Part shown: one piece after another, positions 9,047 to 16,892 of the stretch
Layout of the letters: each line of letters starts with the position of its first letter
How positions within the stretch are numbered: the first letter of the stretch is position 1
Assembly: GCF_902499175.1 (NCBI RefSeq)
Contig: NZ_CABVQC010000025.1
Span: forward strand, 42,304 to 106,303
Direction: 5' to 3'
Length of the DNA stretch: 64,000 bases
DNA from: Burkholderia aenigmatica
GTDB taxonomy: Bacteria; Pseudomonadota; Gammaproteobacteria; Burkholderiales; Burkholderiaceae
Program-made: the position numbers and the translations under genes
Notes under the pieces: generated by a model
What the model was told of the DNA's origin: nothing
Database searches by the model: none
What the model saw: the letters and a program-made list of their open reading frames with translations, nothing else

Positions 9047-10822
9047 TCAATATCCGCGCCGACTCGACGTCGGCATGTCGTAGTCGTCGTCACCGCGTTC
9101 GGCCGGACTGGATGTAACCGCCTCGTATCCGTCACCGATGCCATAGCCGCGAGACTGCGCAATCATCCAGAGAATGTGCAGCGCGGTCAGTCCATCAAAG
9201 TGGTGATGGCTCTGTGGCTCGGGCCATTCGTCCAGCTCGGCGAGCAGCGTGGTCAACCCGGCGTGGAAGAGAATCGACGGCGAGATACGATCCGTGACGA
9301 ACGGTTCCAGGGAGTCGATCCGCACTTCGGGCGCAATGGACGCTGTGACGCCGACGAGCGGTAGCGGCACACCAGCACGCAGGCTGGACTTCAGCAAATC
9401 CTGCCGCGCCCACTCGTAAGCGTTGTTGTTTTCGAAACCAAACGCGCGACAGCGAAACTCGCGCTGGACCTTGATCAGATCGGATTCGAGTTTCGACGGC
9501 ACGCGTCGCTTGATCTCCGCATAGACGACGTGCAGCTTGCGGCTGACGATGTCGAGACCACCGACCAGGATCGCAGACGGGTCGGATTTCCGATCTCTCC
9601 CCATCGACGGGTCGCATGCGCCGAACATCAGCCAGGACTGCAGCCGTTGCACCCAAAACGTGATGTTCCCGAACACCTTGTCTTCTTCGGTGCGCGGGTC
9701 ACCCTGCATCTCGGTCGCGAACGCGCGCGGCGACTTTGCCCGTTGGCGCATCAGGTAGAACAGCGTGCGCACGGACGGCCACGAAGTAACGGCGCCAGCG
9801 TCCATCGCCTCACGATTGGCGACGTAGAACTGATACGACGGCAGATCCGTATCGGCGATCGCCTCGCCGCGCGCAGCAGCTTCTTCGATCGCGGGCTTGT
9901 CGTCGTTCAGCATCAGCGCTTCGCACTGTTGCCACAGATCCATGTTCGTCGGCATCTGCGCGATTGCGCGGAAGTGGTGGACGATATGACCGATGGTGCG
10001 CTTCGCGCGCGAGATCGGATCATCCTTGTCCAGCACCGTACCGACGCCGATGTATTTCACGCTGCCGTCAGGCGGGCCGAGATAGTCGATCGCCTTTTCC
10101 AGCCACGTCCACCGGTTCTGGCGCTCGGTCGGGCTCTTGGCTTCGGCGTCGGTGATCAGGTCATCGCCCATCAGTACCTTCGGGCGGCTCGCGCCGTGGA
10201 ACGTACCGCGAATCGCCTGCTCGGCACCGAACGGCTCGACCTTGACGCCGTTCTTCGTGATGAACTCGCCGACCTTCCACTTCGCACTCTTGCCACACAC
10301 TTCCGGGAAGTCGAGCTGGAGCGATGCGTTAGCGGTCAGCTCCGTTTTAACGACTTCGAGCAGTTTGGTTGGCAGCGAGGTCTCGGCACCAAGCAGGATG
10401 ATGTAGTCGAGGAATGACGGAACCTCACCGGTCCAGCCGACTTCGCTTCGAATTTCCTCGCGCTGCAGCAGCCCCTGCACGATGATGTACACGGGGCCGA
10501 TCTTCGTGCACATCGACGACTTCGCCTCGCCCCGTGGCGCGACCCACCATTCACGCGATCCGCCGGCCTGGCGCAGCAGCTTCGGGAATCGGCTGCAGAA
10601 GTGTCCCTGGAACAGTGACGGCGTGCCGCGAATGTGGTGCGGGAAGTAGGTGTACGCGAAGAATTGGTAATCACCGTCGACGAGAACACGGCGACGGCGC
10701 TCCAGGCGCGCGGCCGGCGACGGATCGAGGCCCGTTGCATGGGCCTCGATGTCGCGCCGCAGGTCGGCCTGCAGCTCGGCGATTTCCTTGTGGAAATCCT
10801 TCTCGGTGAACTTCTGGACCAT
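9047..10822 (-). CDS. Large terminase subunit (Mu gp28-like)
   Basis: The protein has 591 residues from the ATG at 10822; an earlier in-frame start at 10882 lies in the upstream gene. The ATPase region contains WWVAPRGEAKSSM, a Walker A variant, and PKVLMGDDLITD, a Walker B-like strand. The C-terminal nuclease-type half has FGACDPSMGRD and later Asp residues. In Mu the equivalent drives headful packaging from the phage ends. Two bases separate it from the 65-residue gene upstream. Confidence 0.92.
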   Translation of the reverse strand: MVQKFTEKDFHKEIAELQADLRRDIEAHATGLDPSPAARLERRRRVLVDGDYQFFAYTYFPHHIRGTPSLFQGHFCSRFPKLLRQAGGSREWWVAPRGEAKSSMCTKIGPVYIIVQGLLQREEIRSEVGWTGEVPSFLDYIILLGAETSLPTKLLEVVKTELTANASLQLDFPEVCGKSAKWKVGEFITKNGVKVEPFGAEQAIRGTFHGASRPKVLMGDDLITDAEAKSPTERQNRWTWLEKAIDYLGPPDGSVKYIGVGTVLDKDDPISRAKRTIGHIVHHFRAIAQMPTNMDLWQQCEALMLNDDKPAIEEAAARGEAIADTDLPSYQFYVANREAMDAGAVTSWPSVRTLFYLMRQRAKSPRAFATEMQGDPRTEEDKVFGNITFWVQRLQSWLMFGACDPSMGRDRKSDPSAILVGGLDIVSRKLHVVYAEIKRRVPSKLESDLIKVQREFRCRAFGFENNNAYEWARQDLLKSSLRAGVPLPLVGVTASIAPEVRIDSLEPFVTDRISPSILFHAGLTTLLAELDEWPEPQSHHHFDGLTALHILWMIAQSRGYGIGDGYEAVTSSPAERGDDDYDMPTSSRRGY

Positions 10823-10823
10823 G

Positions 10824-11021
10824 TCAGTCCGCCTTCGCGTCGACCAGCGCCTGGTGGAGCTTGTACACGTCGACGCCGTCATACAGGTTGTGCGTCACGT
10901 AGATCACGCTGCTGGTGACCAACTCGACAATGAGGCGCGTATCGCGCTCACGGTGTTCGATATTGGCACTGACGACGTGAACGGGATTCACCGCGTTGGT
11001 GCGGGTCAGTTTAATCAGCAT
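10824..11021 (-). CDS. Small hypothetical protein in the terminase region
   Basis: This 65-residue protein of unknown function lies between the DUF1804 gene and the large terminase gene. The sequence is mixed beta and alpha (HVVSANIEHRERDTRLIVEL), with no membrane segment, Cys cluster or HTH. It is in the same strand and spacing as its neighbours, so it is probably translated, but I do not recognise a family. Confidence 0.5.
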   Translation of the reverse strand: MLIKLTRTNAVNPVHVVSANIEHRERDTRLIVELVTSSVIYVTHNLYDGVDVYKLHQALVDAKAD

Positions 11022-11030
11022 GTCGTCACC

Positions 11031-11531
11031 TCAACCGTAGGCGGTGGCCAGCTCGTCGCCGAACGGACCGAGGACATCGGCGAACGCTCCAACGTGTTCC
11101 GGGTAGCGATCCTTGATGAAAGTCGCCAGGCGCTGCACGACGCCCATCGCGATCGCCAGCTCGTTCGTCTCGGGCAGCACGCGCTTCGATGCGTTGATCG
11201 TCTTGTTGTACGCGTCGGCGAGGCTGGCCAGCATCGCGACCTTGTCGGCCGGCTTCATCTCGACGTCGGCGTCGATCTGTTCCATGGTCGCCTGGTACTG
11301 CGTCACCATTCCGGCCAACATCTGCCGTGCCGCACCTTCAATGCCACCGCCCGCAAGCAGTTGCGCCGCCTGCGCCTTATCCCAGTCGTCGCCGGCAGTG
11401 CGCGCGTCATCCTTCCAGCGCCGCGCGGTGGAATAGTTGACGCCGCTCTTCATGGCGGCGACTTCGAGCGACAGGCGATCGAACACGAATGCTCGACGGA
11501 CCTTGTCGCGAGTTTCCTTCGGGTAGGCCAT
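11031..11531 (-). CDS. DUF1804 protein (Mu gp27-like), probable small terminase
   Basis: This 166-residue protein opens MAYPKETRDKVRRAFVFD, followed by an HTH-like segment (SLEVAAMKSGVNYSTARRWK), the signature of DUF1804. Long helices follow. In Mu the equivalent gp27 lies directly before the large terminase gene and is taken as the DNA-recognition subunit. That assignment is from position and the HTH. The start ATG at 11531 follows the 68-residue membrane protein gene. Confidence 0.83.
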   Translation of the reverse strand: MAYPKETRDKVRRAFVFDRLSLEVAAMKSGVNYSTARRWKDDARTAGDDWDKAQAAQLLAGGGIEGAARQMLAGMVTQYQATMEQIDADVEMKPADKVAMLASLADAYNKTINASKRVLPETNELAIAMGVVQRLATFIKDRYPEHVGAFADVLGPFGDELATAYG

Positions 11532-11536
11532 GCGCG

Positions 11537-11743
11537 TTACAGCCCCAGCTTCGCGCGAGCGAACGAGATGCCCATCGCGACGATGCCGCCGGCCACCGCA
11601 CCAGCTCCAGCGCCGGCCGCCGCCCCGTACTTGATCGCGCGCTTCTCGACCTTGGCCATCTGGTCTTTCAGCTCGTCGACCCCGGCGTCGATCTTGCGCA
11701 GCATCTGCATTTCGGGGCTATCGCCCATGTTGCCGTCGCTCAT
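11537..11743 (-). CDS. Small Gly/Ala-rich membrane protein
   Basis: This 68-residue protein has an N-terminal charged helix (residues 10 to 38) and a Gly/Ala-rich hydrophobic segment at about 40 to 58 (GAAAGAGAGAVAGGIVAMG) that could cross a membrane. It overlaps the following gene by four bases (ATGA) and lies in the cluster of small genes between lysis and head functions. Function unknown; a role in lysis control is possible. Confidence 0.55.
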   Translation of the reverse strand: MSDGNMGDSPEMQMLRKIDAGVDELKDQMAKVEKRAIKYGAAAGAGAGAVAGGIVAMGISFARAKLGL

Positions 11744-12042
11744 TGCTTGTCCTGTTTTTTGTCCAGCTTGTTGTTGATGTCGGTCAGCTTCTGGTCGATA
11801 CCGCGCAGACCGTCTCGGAATTCATCACGTACCTCCCGATGCTCGGAACGGGGCACGTAGTCGCGGGCCATCATTTCTCGTACCGCCGCGATCGCCTTCT
11901 GGAACTCGCTGTCACGGGTCTCGTTCGCCTTCAGCTTCTCCTGGACGCTGCGAATCCATGACATGCCGAACAGTTGGACCACGCCGAGCAGCAACGTAAA
12001 CACACCAATCAAAATCGCGGCCGGGTCGAGCGTCACTTGCAT
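11740..12042 (-). CDS. Small membrane protein with coiled coil (DUF2730-like)
   Basis: The protein has 100 residues from the ATG at 12042, chosen because it gives a hydrophobic N-terminus. A single membrane helix (about residues 7 to 27, AILIGVFTLLLGVVQLFG) is followed by a long charged helix that reads as a coiled coil, ending NNKLDKKQDKQ. Size, order and layout resemble the Mu gp25-type DUF2730 proteins. Role unknown. Confidence 0.65.
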   Translation of the reverse strand: MQVTLDPAAILIGVFTLLLGVVQLFGMSWIRSVQEKLKANETRDSEFQKAIAAVREMMARDYVPRSEHREVRDEFRDGLRGIDQKLTDINNKLDKKQDKQ

Positions 12043-12266
12043 GGATACCTCCGGTTCAGCACCTGCTCGCGGCGCTCCTGGCATTCGATGCAGAAGCGAC
12101 ATCCCGGTACCGCACGGCGGCGCTCTTCAGGAATCGGCTCACCGCATGCCTCGTTCTGGCAGAAAGCCTCTGATTCCGCGGTGCTGCGTGCGGGCCGCGT
12201 TGCGGCTGCAATCGCGAGCGCGCGATACTGCTCTTCGATGTCGCTCGCGTGGTCGAAGTCATCCAT
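12033..12266 (-). CDS. TraR/DksA-type zinc-finger protein
   Basis: This 77-residue protein has a C4 zinc finger (CQNEACGEPIPEERR, then CRFCIECQE), the arrangement of TraR/DksA proteins. Full-length DksA has a long coiled coil; this phage form has only a short N-terminal helix. Small TraR-like proteins bind RNA polymerase in the secondary channel without ppGpp. The phage role is inferred: it could tune host or late phage promoters. Many Mu-like and P2-like phages carry one here. Confidence 0.85.
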   Translation of the reverse strand: MDDFDHASDIEEQYRALAIAAATRPARSTAESEAFCQNEACGEPIPEERRRAVPGCRFCIECQERREQVLNRRYPCK

Positions 12267-12890
12267 CTATTGCTTGTCCTCTTGATCGGGAACGGCTGCC
12301 TTCACGCCTTTCAGTTTCGATTCGGTGCTTCGGCTGCGGGCGGCGTAATCGGTGAACCAGTCGAGGACGTCCTGCTGTGATACCCCGGAGTCAGCGGCGG
12401 CATCGGGTCCGGCAATTCCAGCAACGCCGCCGGAATCGGTGCTTGCCTGCAGGGCACCGTCAGCGGAATCGCCGATACCGGCTGCTGCGTTCCACAGGCG
12501 CACAAAGCCCCGAGTGAAAACGCACCGATTAACCGTGACGACAGACGGTTGAGACGCCGAAGGTGATGGCGCAGAAATGTGAGGTTGAGCGACGGCATCG
12601 ATATGCTCCTTGAGGGTGCCGATCTGGGTCGTGGTCTTGCCCTGGTCAGCGAGGAATTGAACCTCGGCGTGCTGGCCGCGCAGCACGTTGTCGGCATACT
12701 TTCCGAACGCTTGACTCGCGGCCGTGGCGGCGTCGCCAGCTTGCTTCGCCTTGTAGTCGGAGAGCGCCTGGCCGCCTTTCGCTTCGGCGACGTCATAGCC
12801 GTGCTGATACGTTGCGGCGAACGCGAACGCGATCAGCACGGTGGCGGCGATGGCCGCGACGACCTTCGCGTACTTACTGATCATTTCCAT
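12267..12890 (-). CDS. Rz: Inner-membrane spanin subunit (Rz-like)
   Basis: The protein has 207 residues, with an N-terminal membrane anchor at about residues 8 to 28 (AKVVAAIAATVLIAFAFA) and a periplasmic helical domain, the layout of an i-spanin. A second, out-of-frame lipoprotein gene lies wholly inside it (12311 to 12598), the classic Rz/Rz1 nesting. It follows the holin-like gene by a short overlap. It would fuse inner and outer membranes in the last lysis step. The C-terminus is longer than in lambda Rz. Confidence 0.82.
   Translation of the reverse strand: MEMISKYAKVVAAIAATVLIAFAFAATYQHGYDVAEAKGGQALSDYKAKQAGDAATAASQAFGKYADNVLRGQHAEVQFLADQGKTTTQIGTLKEHIDAVAQPHISAPSPSASQPSVVTVNRCVFTRGFVRLWNAAAGIGDSADGALQASTDSGGVAGIAGPDAAADSGVSQQDVLDWFTDYAARSRSTESKLKGVKAAVPDQEDKQ
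12311..12598 (-). CDS. Rz1: Outer-membrane spanin lipoprotein (Rz1-like), embedded
   Basis: This 95-residue protein is read in a different frame inside the Rz-like gene, from the ATG at 12598. A basic N-terminus and hydrophobic stretch end in LCAC, a lipobox giving a lipidated Cys at about residue 33. The mature part is Pro-rich (PIPAALLELPDPMPPLTPG), as in Rz1 proteins. The frame upstream of 12598 is long but lacks signal-like features. Partner: the Rz-like protein of the enclosing gene. Confidence 0.8.
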   Translation of the reverse strand: MPSLNLTFLRHHLRRLNRLSSRLIGAFSLGALCACGTQQPVSAIPLTVPCRQAPIPAALLELPDPMPPLTPGYHSRTSSTGSPITPPAAEAPNRN

Positions 12891-13116
12891 TGGATGTCTC
12901 CTTGGGCGGCCGACCGCGCCACGCGCCGATCAACTGGATGACTGCGGAGTAGCCGCCGACGCAACAGAGATAGATCGCCCAGGTCTCGATCGTGAGTTGC
13001 TTCGTGACGCCCTGATAGATGAACATGCCAGTAGCGACAGCAGACGCGACATTCGGCCAGAGCTTCGAATGCGACAGCTTGCCGTCGTGGCCCGTGATGA
13101 GATCGCAGAAGTGCAT
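12874..13116 (-). CDS. Holin-like membrane protein
   Basis: The protein has 80 residues from the ATG at 13116. Two hydrophobic segments are seen, at about residues 23 to 38 (ASAVATGMFIYQGV) and 44 to 65 (TWAIYLCCVGGYSAVIQLIG), followed by a charged tail. It lies between the endolysin and spanin genes, the usual holin position, and overlaps the Rz-like gene by 17 bases. The holin role is inferred from topology and context. Confidence 0.72.
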   Translation of the reverse strand: MHFCDLITGHDGKLSHSKLWPNVASAVATGMFIYQGVTKQLTIETWAIYLCCVGGYSAVIQLIGAWRGRPPKETSNGNDQ

Positions 13117-13133
13117 CGCATCGCCCCCTTCGG

Positions 13134-13670
13134 TTAGGCGATCGCGACCGTGCCGCCCGCAGCCTTGTATGCCGCGACGAGCATGGCGATGTCGTTTTGA
13201 TGCTGGCCGTAGTCGTTGCCGGGCAGCGAGGCCCAGATGTTCGAGCAAGCTTTGATCGCGGCCGCAATCTGCCCGGAAGCGATCAGCGCAAGCGCACGGC
13301 GCTCGCGAATCTGCTGGACGGCGATGAGGTCTTGCGACGTCGGGCTGAAGTCGTGCAGATTGAGCTGCTTTGCATACGGTGCGTAGTAGCGCGACAGCAA
13401 CTGGTAGCGACCAGCGGCGGTGGAGTTCGTCTCGGCGTTGTAGACGTTGGGATGGGTGGCGTACGAACTGAACGTCAGCAGCTTGGCGGGAACGACGTAC
13501 CTGACACCCGCACTGTTCTTCTTCGGGATCGGCCCGTGCGAGCCGACCAGCACGTTATAGCCGTCGTCGCTGTTCTGACGCGTCCACGCGTCGATCTCGC
13601 TCGCCGCGAGCATATCGAGGAAGGCAAGGACGTTCTTACCGCCGACTACCTCTGCACTGATGCGTGCCAT
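13134..13670 (-). CDS. Endolysin, lambda R-type lytic transglycosylase
   Basis: The 178-residue protein resembles the lambda R endolysin along its length. It has LAFLDMLAASE near the N-terminus (with Glu as likely catalytic residue), then STAAGRYQLLSRYY, DFSPTSQDLIAVQQI and IKACSNIWASLPGNDYGQ. The enzyme cleaves the glycan strand with 1,6-anhydro product formation. No signal peptide or membrane anchor is seen, so it would need the holin to reach the wall. It is the first gene after the terminator and likely late promoter region at 13.68 to 13.77 kb. Confidence 0.92.
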   Translation of the reverse strand: MARISAEVVGGKNVLAFLDMLAASEIDAWTRQNSDDGYNVLVGSHGPIPKKNSAGVRYVVPAKLLTFSSYATHPNVYNAETNSTAAGRYQLLSRYYAPYAKQLNLHDFSPTSQDLIAVQQIRERRALALIASGQIAAAIKACSNIWASLPGNDYGQHQNDIAMLVAAYKAAGGTVAIA

Positions 13671-13732
13671 CTGTCATTCCCATACGTTACGTGTACGGGA
13701 CGACTTTAATCAGCGGAATGGATAAAAACAGG
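13671..13732 (-). promoter_or_regulatory. Probable late promoter region before the lysis genes
   Basis: This gap lies between the Mor terminator and the endolysin start. In Mu-like phages a Mor- or C-type activator turns on transcription at this point. A weak -10-like AACGTATGG lies about 20 bases before the endolysin ATG, and no good -35 is seen, as expected for an activator-dependent promoter. The assignment is inferred from position. Confidence 0.4.
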
Positions 13733-13769
13733 ACGCGTCGCTGTCCCCCCGAATGGAGAAGCGACGCGT
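13733..13769 (-). terminator. Intrinsic terminator after the Mor-like gene
   Basis: A perfect 10-bp inverted repeat (ACGCGTCGCT and AGCGACGCGT, loop 17 bases) lies 13 bases beyond the Mor stop. On the leftward strand it is followed by CCTGTTTTTATCC. It separates the early/middle transcript from the late lysis and head genes. Confidence 0.75.
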
Positions 13770-13782
13770 GGATGGCAGGAGT

Positions 13783-14226
13783 TTAGAACAGCGAGGACTG
13801 GTTATCTGCAGTATCGCAGGTGTTGTTGTCGGTGCCGAGAATCCGACGAACCTGCCGGTCGGTTGTGCCGAATTTTAGAACAAGCTTCGCCACGGCATAG
13901 TTGCTGCTGTGTTCCCGCGTGATGTGATCGAACTCGCGCCGCATGCGACGAAAAACGAGTTCCCGTTTTGCCTTCCAGCAAATCGGGATTTCGAGGTCTT
14001 CGCCACCAAACACTTTACATAGGTTCGCTGCGGCGGTATGGCCAATTACCTCGGCCAGCTCTTCGAAGCGCGCTTCACCGTGACGATTCTTGCGAAAGGG
14101 AATCGGAAACTTCCGACCACCCATCTTTTCGATGAGCGTCAGCGTCGCGTCCATCCCGATCAGGCGAACGAGCGTCTTGGCTAAGGGCGGGAAGAGATGC
14201 TGCACATCACGCAGATCGTCATTCAT
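13783..14226 (-). CDS. mor: Mor-family transcription activator
   Basis: This 147-residue protein belongs to the Mor/C activator family of Mu. Seen are LVRLIGMDATLTLIEKMGGR in the N-terminal dimerisation part and a C-terminal HTH (NYAVAKLVLKFGTTDRQVRRIL). Mor binds upstream of the middle promoter and recruits RNA polymerase. The gene overlaps the end of GemA by four bases and is the last gene before a terminator. It would switch on the genes to its left. Confidence 0.92.
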   Translation of the reverse strand: MNDDLRDVQHLFPPLAKTLVRLIGMDATLTLIEKMGGRKFPIPFRKNRHGEARFEELAEVIGHTAAANLCKVFGGEDLEIPICWKAKRELVFRRMRREFDHITREHSSNYAVAKLVLKFGTTDRQVRRILGTDNNTCDTADNQSSLF

Positions 14227-14624
14227 GCACGCTCCTTTCGGTTGGCGTCGATTTGCAGCGCGGCGATCAGCTTGCCAAGCATCTCGCCATCGCAGAACTC
14301 GATCGCATCGACCTTGCAAATGCGTTTGACCATACCGTCGAGATACGACCATGGCCGGCCGGCCGACGTGAGCAACGCCTCGATCTTCTTCAAGCGCTGC
14401 TCGCGCGAGCCGCCGACGTTCGGGCGTCGACCGTTCGGACGCTTCGGTTGGAAGCCGCAACGCTCGAAATGCTTCAGCAGCTTGTGCGCACCTTCCGGCG
14501 TCAGATCCTTGGCCGAGCTGACGCCGGCGACGCTGCGCAGCACCGTGCGGTACTCGTCATCGGTCATCGCCAGTTGCTGCTTCGCAATGTGAATCTTCGA
14601 CAGCGTCGATTTAGCGATCAGCAT
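14223..14624 (-). CDS. gemA: GemA-like regulatory protein (DUF1018, Mu gp16)
   Basis: This 133-residue protein has KIHIAKQQLAMTDDEYRTVL and the GVSSAKDLTPEGAHKLLKH segment that define GemA/gp16 proteins. The ATG at 14624 overlaps the stop of a 28-residue gene (TGATG), so it was preferred to the upstream GTG at 14636. In Mu, GemA affects host gene expression and supercoiling; the mechanism is not settled. It overlaps mor. Confidence 0.87.
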   Translation of the reverse strand: MLIAKSTLSKIHIAKQQLAMTDDEYRTVLRSVAGVSSAKDLTPEGAHKLLKHFERCGFQPKRPNGRRPNVGGSREQRLKKIEALLTSAGRPWSYLDGMVKRICKVDAIEFCDGEMLGKLIAALQIDANRKERA

Positions 14625-14710
14625 CACGACTCCCACCAGCGGCGCAGCTCGCGACGGCAGAGACAGACAAGGAACACGATGCCGACCGCGATGATGATCA
14701 CGTCAGACAT
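14624..14710 (-). CDS. 28-residue single-span membrane peptide
   Basis: A tiny gene reads MSDVIIIAVGIVFLVCLCRR and eight more residues. Residues 3 to 18 form one hydrophobic helix, followed by a basic tail. It has a strong Shine-Dalgarno site (GGAGG, eight bases before the ATG) and a stop that overlaps the GemA start. Those two facts make real translation likely. Function unknown. Confidence 0.55.
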   Translation of the reverse strand: MSDVIIIAVGIVFLVCLCRRELRRWWES

Positions 14711-15161
14711 TGGTTGCCTCCAGTGCCGTGACGTCGACAGACGTATTGACCGCCACACCTACTGAAACGAGCGTGACCGACTGACATACTCGAGCGAAGT
14801 GGCGAAGCATCGTGCTCGGCGTGTTCCACGACGGCATGTAGTACGTTGACGTCTTGTCGAGGTTCGGGAAGTACTTCCGCGCGTTGCGCTTGCCGAACTG
14901 CCTTTCGAGCTTTGCGCGCTCGGACGGTTTGTAGGCACTGAACTTCGCCGGCCGGTAGAACCGATGCTCGGGCGCAGCATCCTTCAGATAGTCGCCCTTG
15001 AACCAGCCATTCACATAGACCATGAGGTCATATCGGCGGGGCTTCGTCCGCTGCACCTGGATCGTGACGGTGTTGCCATCACAGCGAAGCACGACGCAGC
15101 CGAACGGAAACGACAGCTCAGTGTCGATTCGCTGAATATCTTCCTTCGACAGTTTCGACAT
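14703..15161 (-). CDS. Hypothetical early protein
   Basis: This 152-residue protein of unrecognised family lies between the DUF3164 and GemA genes. The first 60 residues are beta-type (VVLRCDGNTVTIQVQRTKPR). The middle is very basic (KPSERAKLERQFGKRNARKY), suggesting nucleic-acid contact. No Cys cluster or HTH is seen. It overlaps the 28-residue gene by eight bases. Confidence 0.55.
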   Translation of the reverse strand: MSKLSKEDIQRIDTELSFPFGCVVLRCDGNTVTIQVQRTKPRRYDLMVYVNGWFKGDYLKDAAPEHRFYRPAKFSAYKPSERAKLERQFGKRNARKYFPNLDKTSTYYMPSWNTPSTMLRHFARVCQSVTLVSVGVAVNTSVDVTALEATNV

Positions 15162-15170
15162 GTGGCCTCC

Positions 15171-15788
15171 TCAGATCGCAGCGAGGTCGAGACTGATCGC
15201 GCGATACTCCTCGGTTTCATCGACGCGCTCGTAGAGTCGGATGTACGGCTTGCTGCCCGTGACGCGGATGCTGTCGACGATCGCACGCATTGCCTTCGTC
15301 CACTTCGGATCGTCGATCGCGAGGCGGCGCAGCGCGAGGATGCTACCCGTGTTGACGTTGCCTTCCTTGTCGACCTGGAACGCTTCGTTGATCAGCACCT
15401 TGACCTTGTCGTTGCTTCCTTCCGTCCACTCACGCAGACATTCGTCGACAAGTTCTTTCGCTGCCTGCAGGCGCTCGTCGAACTGAATGTGTTCGGCGAT
15501 CTGGCGGACGATCTTGTATCGACCGTCAAACGTGATGAGTGAAATGTTGCCCTTCGAACCACCAACCTTGACGCCGTACTGTTCGTGGCTCGTTTCGACG
15601 AAAGCAGCGATATCGCCGAATGCGCGCGCCTTGAAGTCAACCATGTATGACTGCACGCGCTTCGCTTCGTCGATCAGCGACATGATGGTCTGGTCGCGCA
15701 GTTGGTCGATCGGCGCGATCAGCGACTCGGGAACGAGACGGCCGCGTGCATCCATCACGTAGCCGGCCGGGATTTGCTTTTTGGTCAT
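15171..15788 (-). CDS. DUF3164 protein
   Basis: The 205-residue protein belongs to DUF3164, common in the early region of Mu-like phages. Hallmarks are YVMDARGRLVPESLI at the start, DIAAFVETSHEQYGVKVGGSKGNI in the middle, and YIRLYERVDETEEYRAISLDLA at the end. The function of the family is unknown; it is often grouped with host-nuclease inhibition and transposition-support genes because of its location. Confidence 0.85.
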   Translation of the reverse strand: MTKKQIPAGYVMDARGRLVPESLIAPIDQLRDQTIMSLIDEAKRVQSYMVDFKARAFGDIAAFVETSHEQYGVKVGGSKGNISLITFDGRYKIVRQIAEHIQFDERLQAAKELVDECLREWTEGSNDKVKVLINEAFQVDKEGNVNTGSILALRRLAIDDPKWTKAMRAIVDSIRVTGSKPYIRLYERVDETEEYRAISLDLAAI

Positions 15789-15817
15789 GTTTTGTTCCAG
15801 GTAGAAAATGGGAGGCG

Positions 15818-16129
15818 TCAGTGCGTCGTGCGAATGGCGTCGCTTTCGATCGCCTCTTCGAGCTTTTCGCGAAGACGGTCACGGTTGGCGAGGTAGGACT
15901 CGCAACAGGCAGCGACTGCGTCGGTATCCGAGCGGATGTGTTGCTTCAGGACACCTTCGATGAAACCGGCCATCTGGACGCCGGTCGCATTCAGCTTTGC
16001 CAGCGTCGCGCTCTGCTCGAACAGTTCCTTGTTCACGCGATGCAGCTCGCGGCGCAGGTCTTCGATCGTGTGGAACTGCTCGGGATTGGCGATCGTCGGG
16101 CCAATCATCACGGTGACTTCGATCGTCAT
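15818..16129 (-). CDS. Hypothetical helical early protein
   Basis: This 103-residue protein is mostly helical after residue 20 (EDLRRELHRVNKELFEQ), probably a coiled coil. It overlaps the preceding gene by four bases, so translation is likely coupled. I do not recognise a family. Confidence 0.5.
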   Translation of the reverse strand: MTIEVTVMIGPTIANPEQFHTIEDLRRELHRVNKELFEQSATLAKLNATGVQMAGFIEGVLKQHIRSDTDAVAACCESYLANRDRLREKLEEAIESDAIRTTH

Positions 16130-16563
16130 GCCTTTTCTCCCGCAATCGCGTCGACGTTGATGCAGTCGACGAACTTCAGCAGGCGTGCCGTCTCCTCGCG
16201 CGTCAGGTCGACCGTTTTCCGCCCCTTCGTGATCGTCAGCCGACCAGCCGTAGAGAAGCCGCAGACGAAGTCGCCGGGGGCGGCATCGCGCGGGGTGAAA
16301 GCAACCTGTTTTCGCGGCGCCTTTGTCACCGACTGAATCGTGCCGTCGAACTCCTTCACCAGTTCGTCACTTGCGAAGTAGAGATTGATCGGCGACGCAC
16401 CGTCCATGGGCTTCTTGTCGCAACGAACCTGCCCCTTGTTGATGTACGGCTGGATGCGCGGCTGGACGTCTTTCGCATCCATGTCGAGCAGCTCGGCGAG
16501 TTGCGCGCCCGACGAGCCGGGATGGTCGATGACGGCCTGCAGGATCTGTTTGATGGTTGCCAT
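16126..16563 (-). CDS. Winged-helix early regulator
   Basis: The protein has 145 residues from the ATG at 16563; AAGGA lies at a better distance from it than from the ATG six bases upstream. The N-terminal 60 residues form a winged-helix-like domain (IKQILQAVIDHPGSSGAQLA, then LLDMDAKDVQPRIQPYINKG). The C-terminal part is unrecognised. Probably a DNA-binding early protein; target unknown. Confidence 0.55.
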   Translation of the reverse strand: MATIKQILQAVIDHPGSSGAQLAELLDMDAKDVQPRIQPYINKGQVRCDKKPMDGASPINLYFASDELVKEFDGTIQSVTKAPRKQVAFTPRDAAPGDFVCGFSTAGRLTITKGRKTVDLTREETARLLKFVDCINVDAIAGEKA

Positions 16564-16573
16564 GGTCATTCCT

Positions 16574-16891
16574 TCAAGAGAGGGTTTGCGTTGCTTTGAT
16601 GAACTGGCGAGCAGCAGCGATAGATCGCCAAAATTCTTCGGTAGGCTTCTCGCCGATAAGTTGGCGAGCGGCCGAGATTGCTGCGGACTGCGTTTTGCCG
16701 CCTGCGACACGCATGCCCGTGCCGACATGCGACACAACGTAGGCCGGTTCGCCTCGCGTGGAGGCGAGCGGATTTGCATGAGAGGCGAACAGCTCGGTCT
16801 TGTATTGCGGGAAGTCGAGGCGATCGCCATCGACTTCGATGCGCCGGAAGCGCTCTCCAGATTGATCTTGGGCGATGATGTGGAAACGCAT
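16574..16891 (-). CDS. Hypothetical early protein
   Basis: The protein has 105 residues from the ATG at 16891. It opens MRFHIIAQDQSGERFRRIEV and has a basic helical C-terminus. It lies in a run of tightly packed small early genes. No family recognised, no membrane segment or Cys cluster. Confidence 0.5.
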   Translation of the reverse strand: MRFHIIAQDQSGERFRRIEVDGDRLDFPQYKTELFASHANPLASTRGEPAYVVSHVGTGMRVAGGKTQSAAISAARQLIGEKPTEEFWRSIAAARQFIKATQTLS

Positions 16892-16892
16892 G

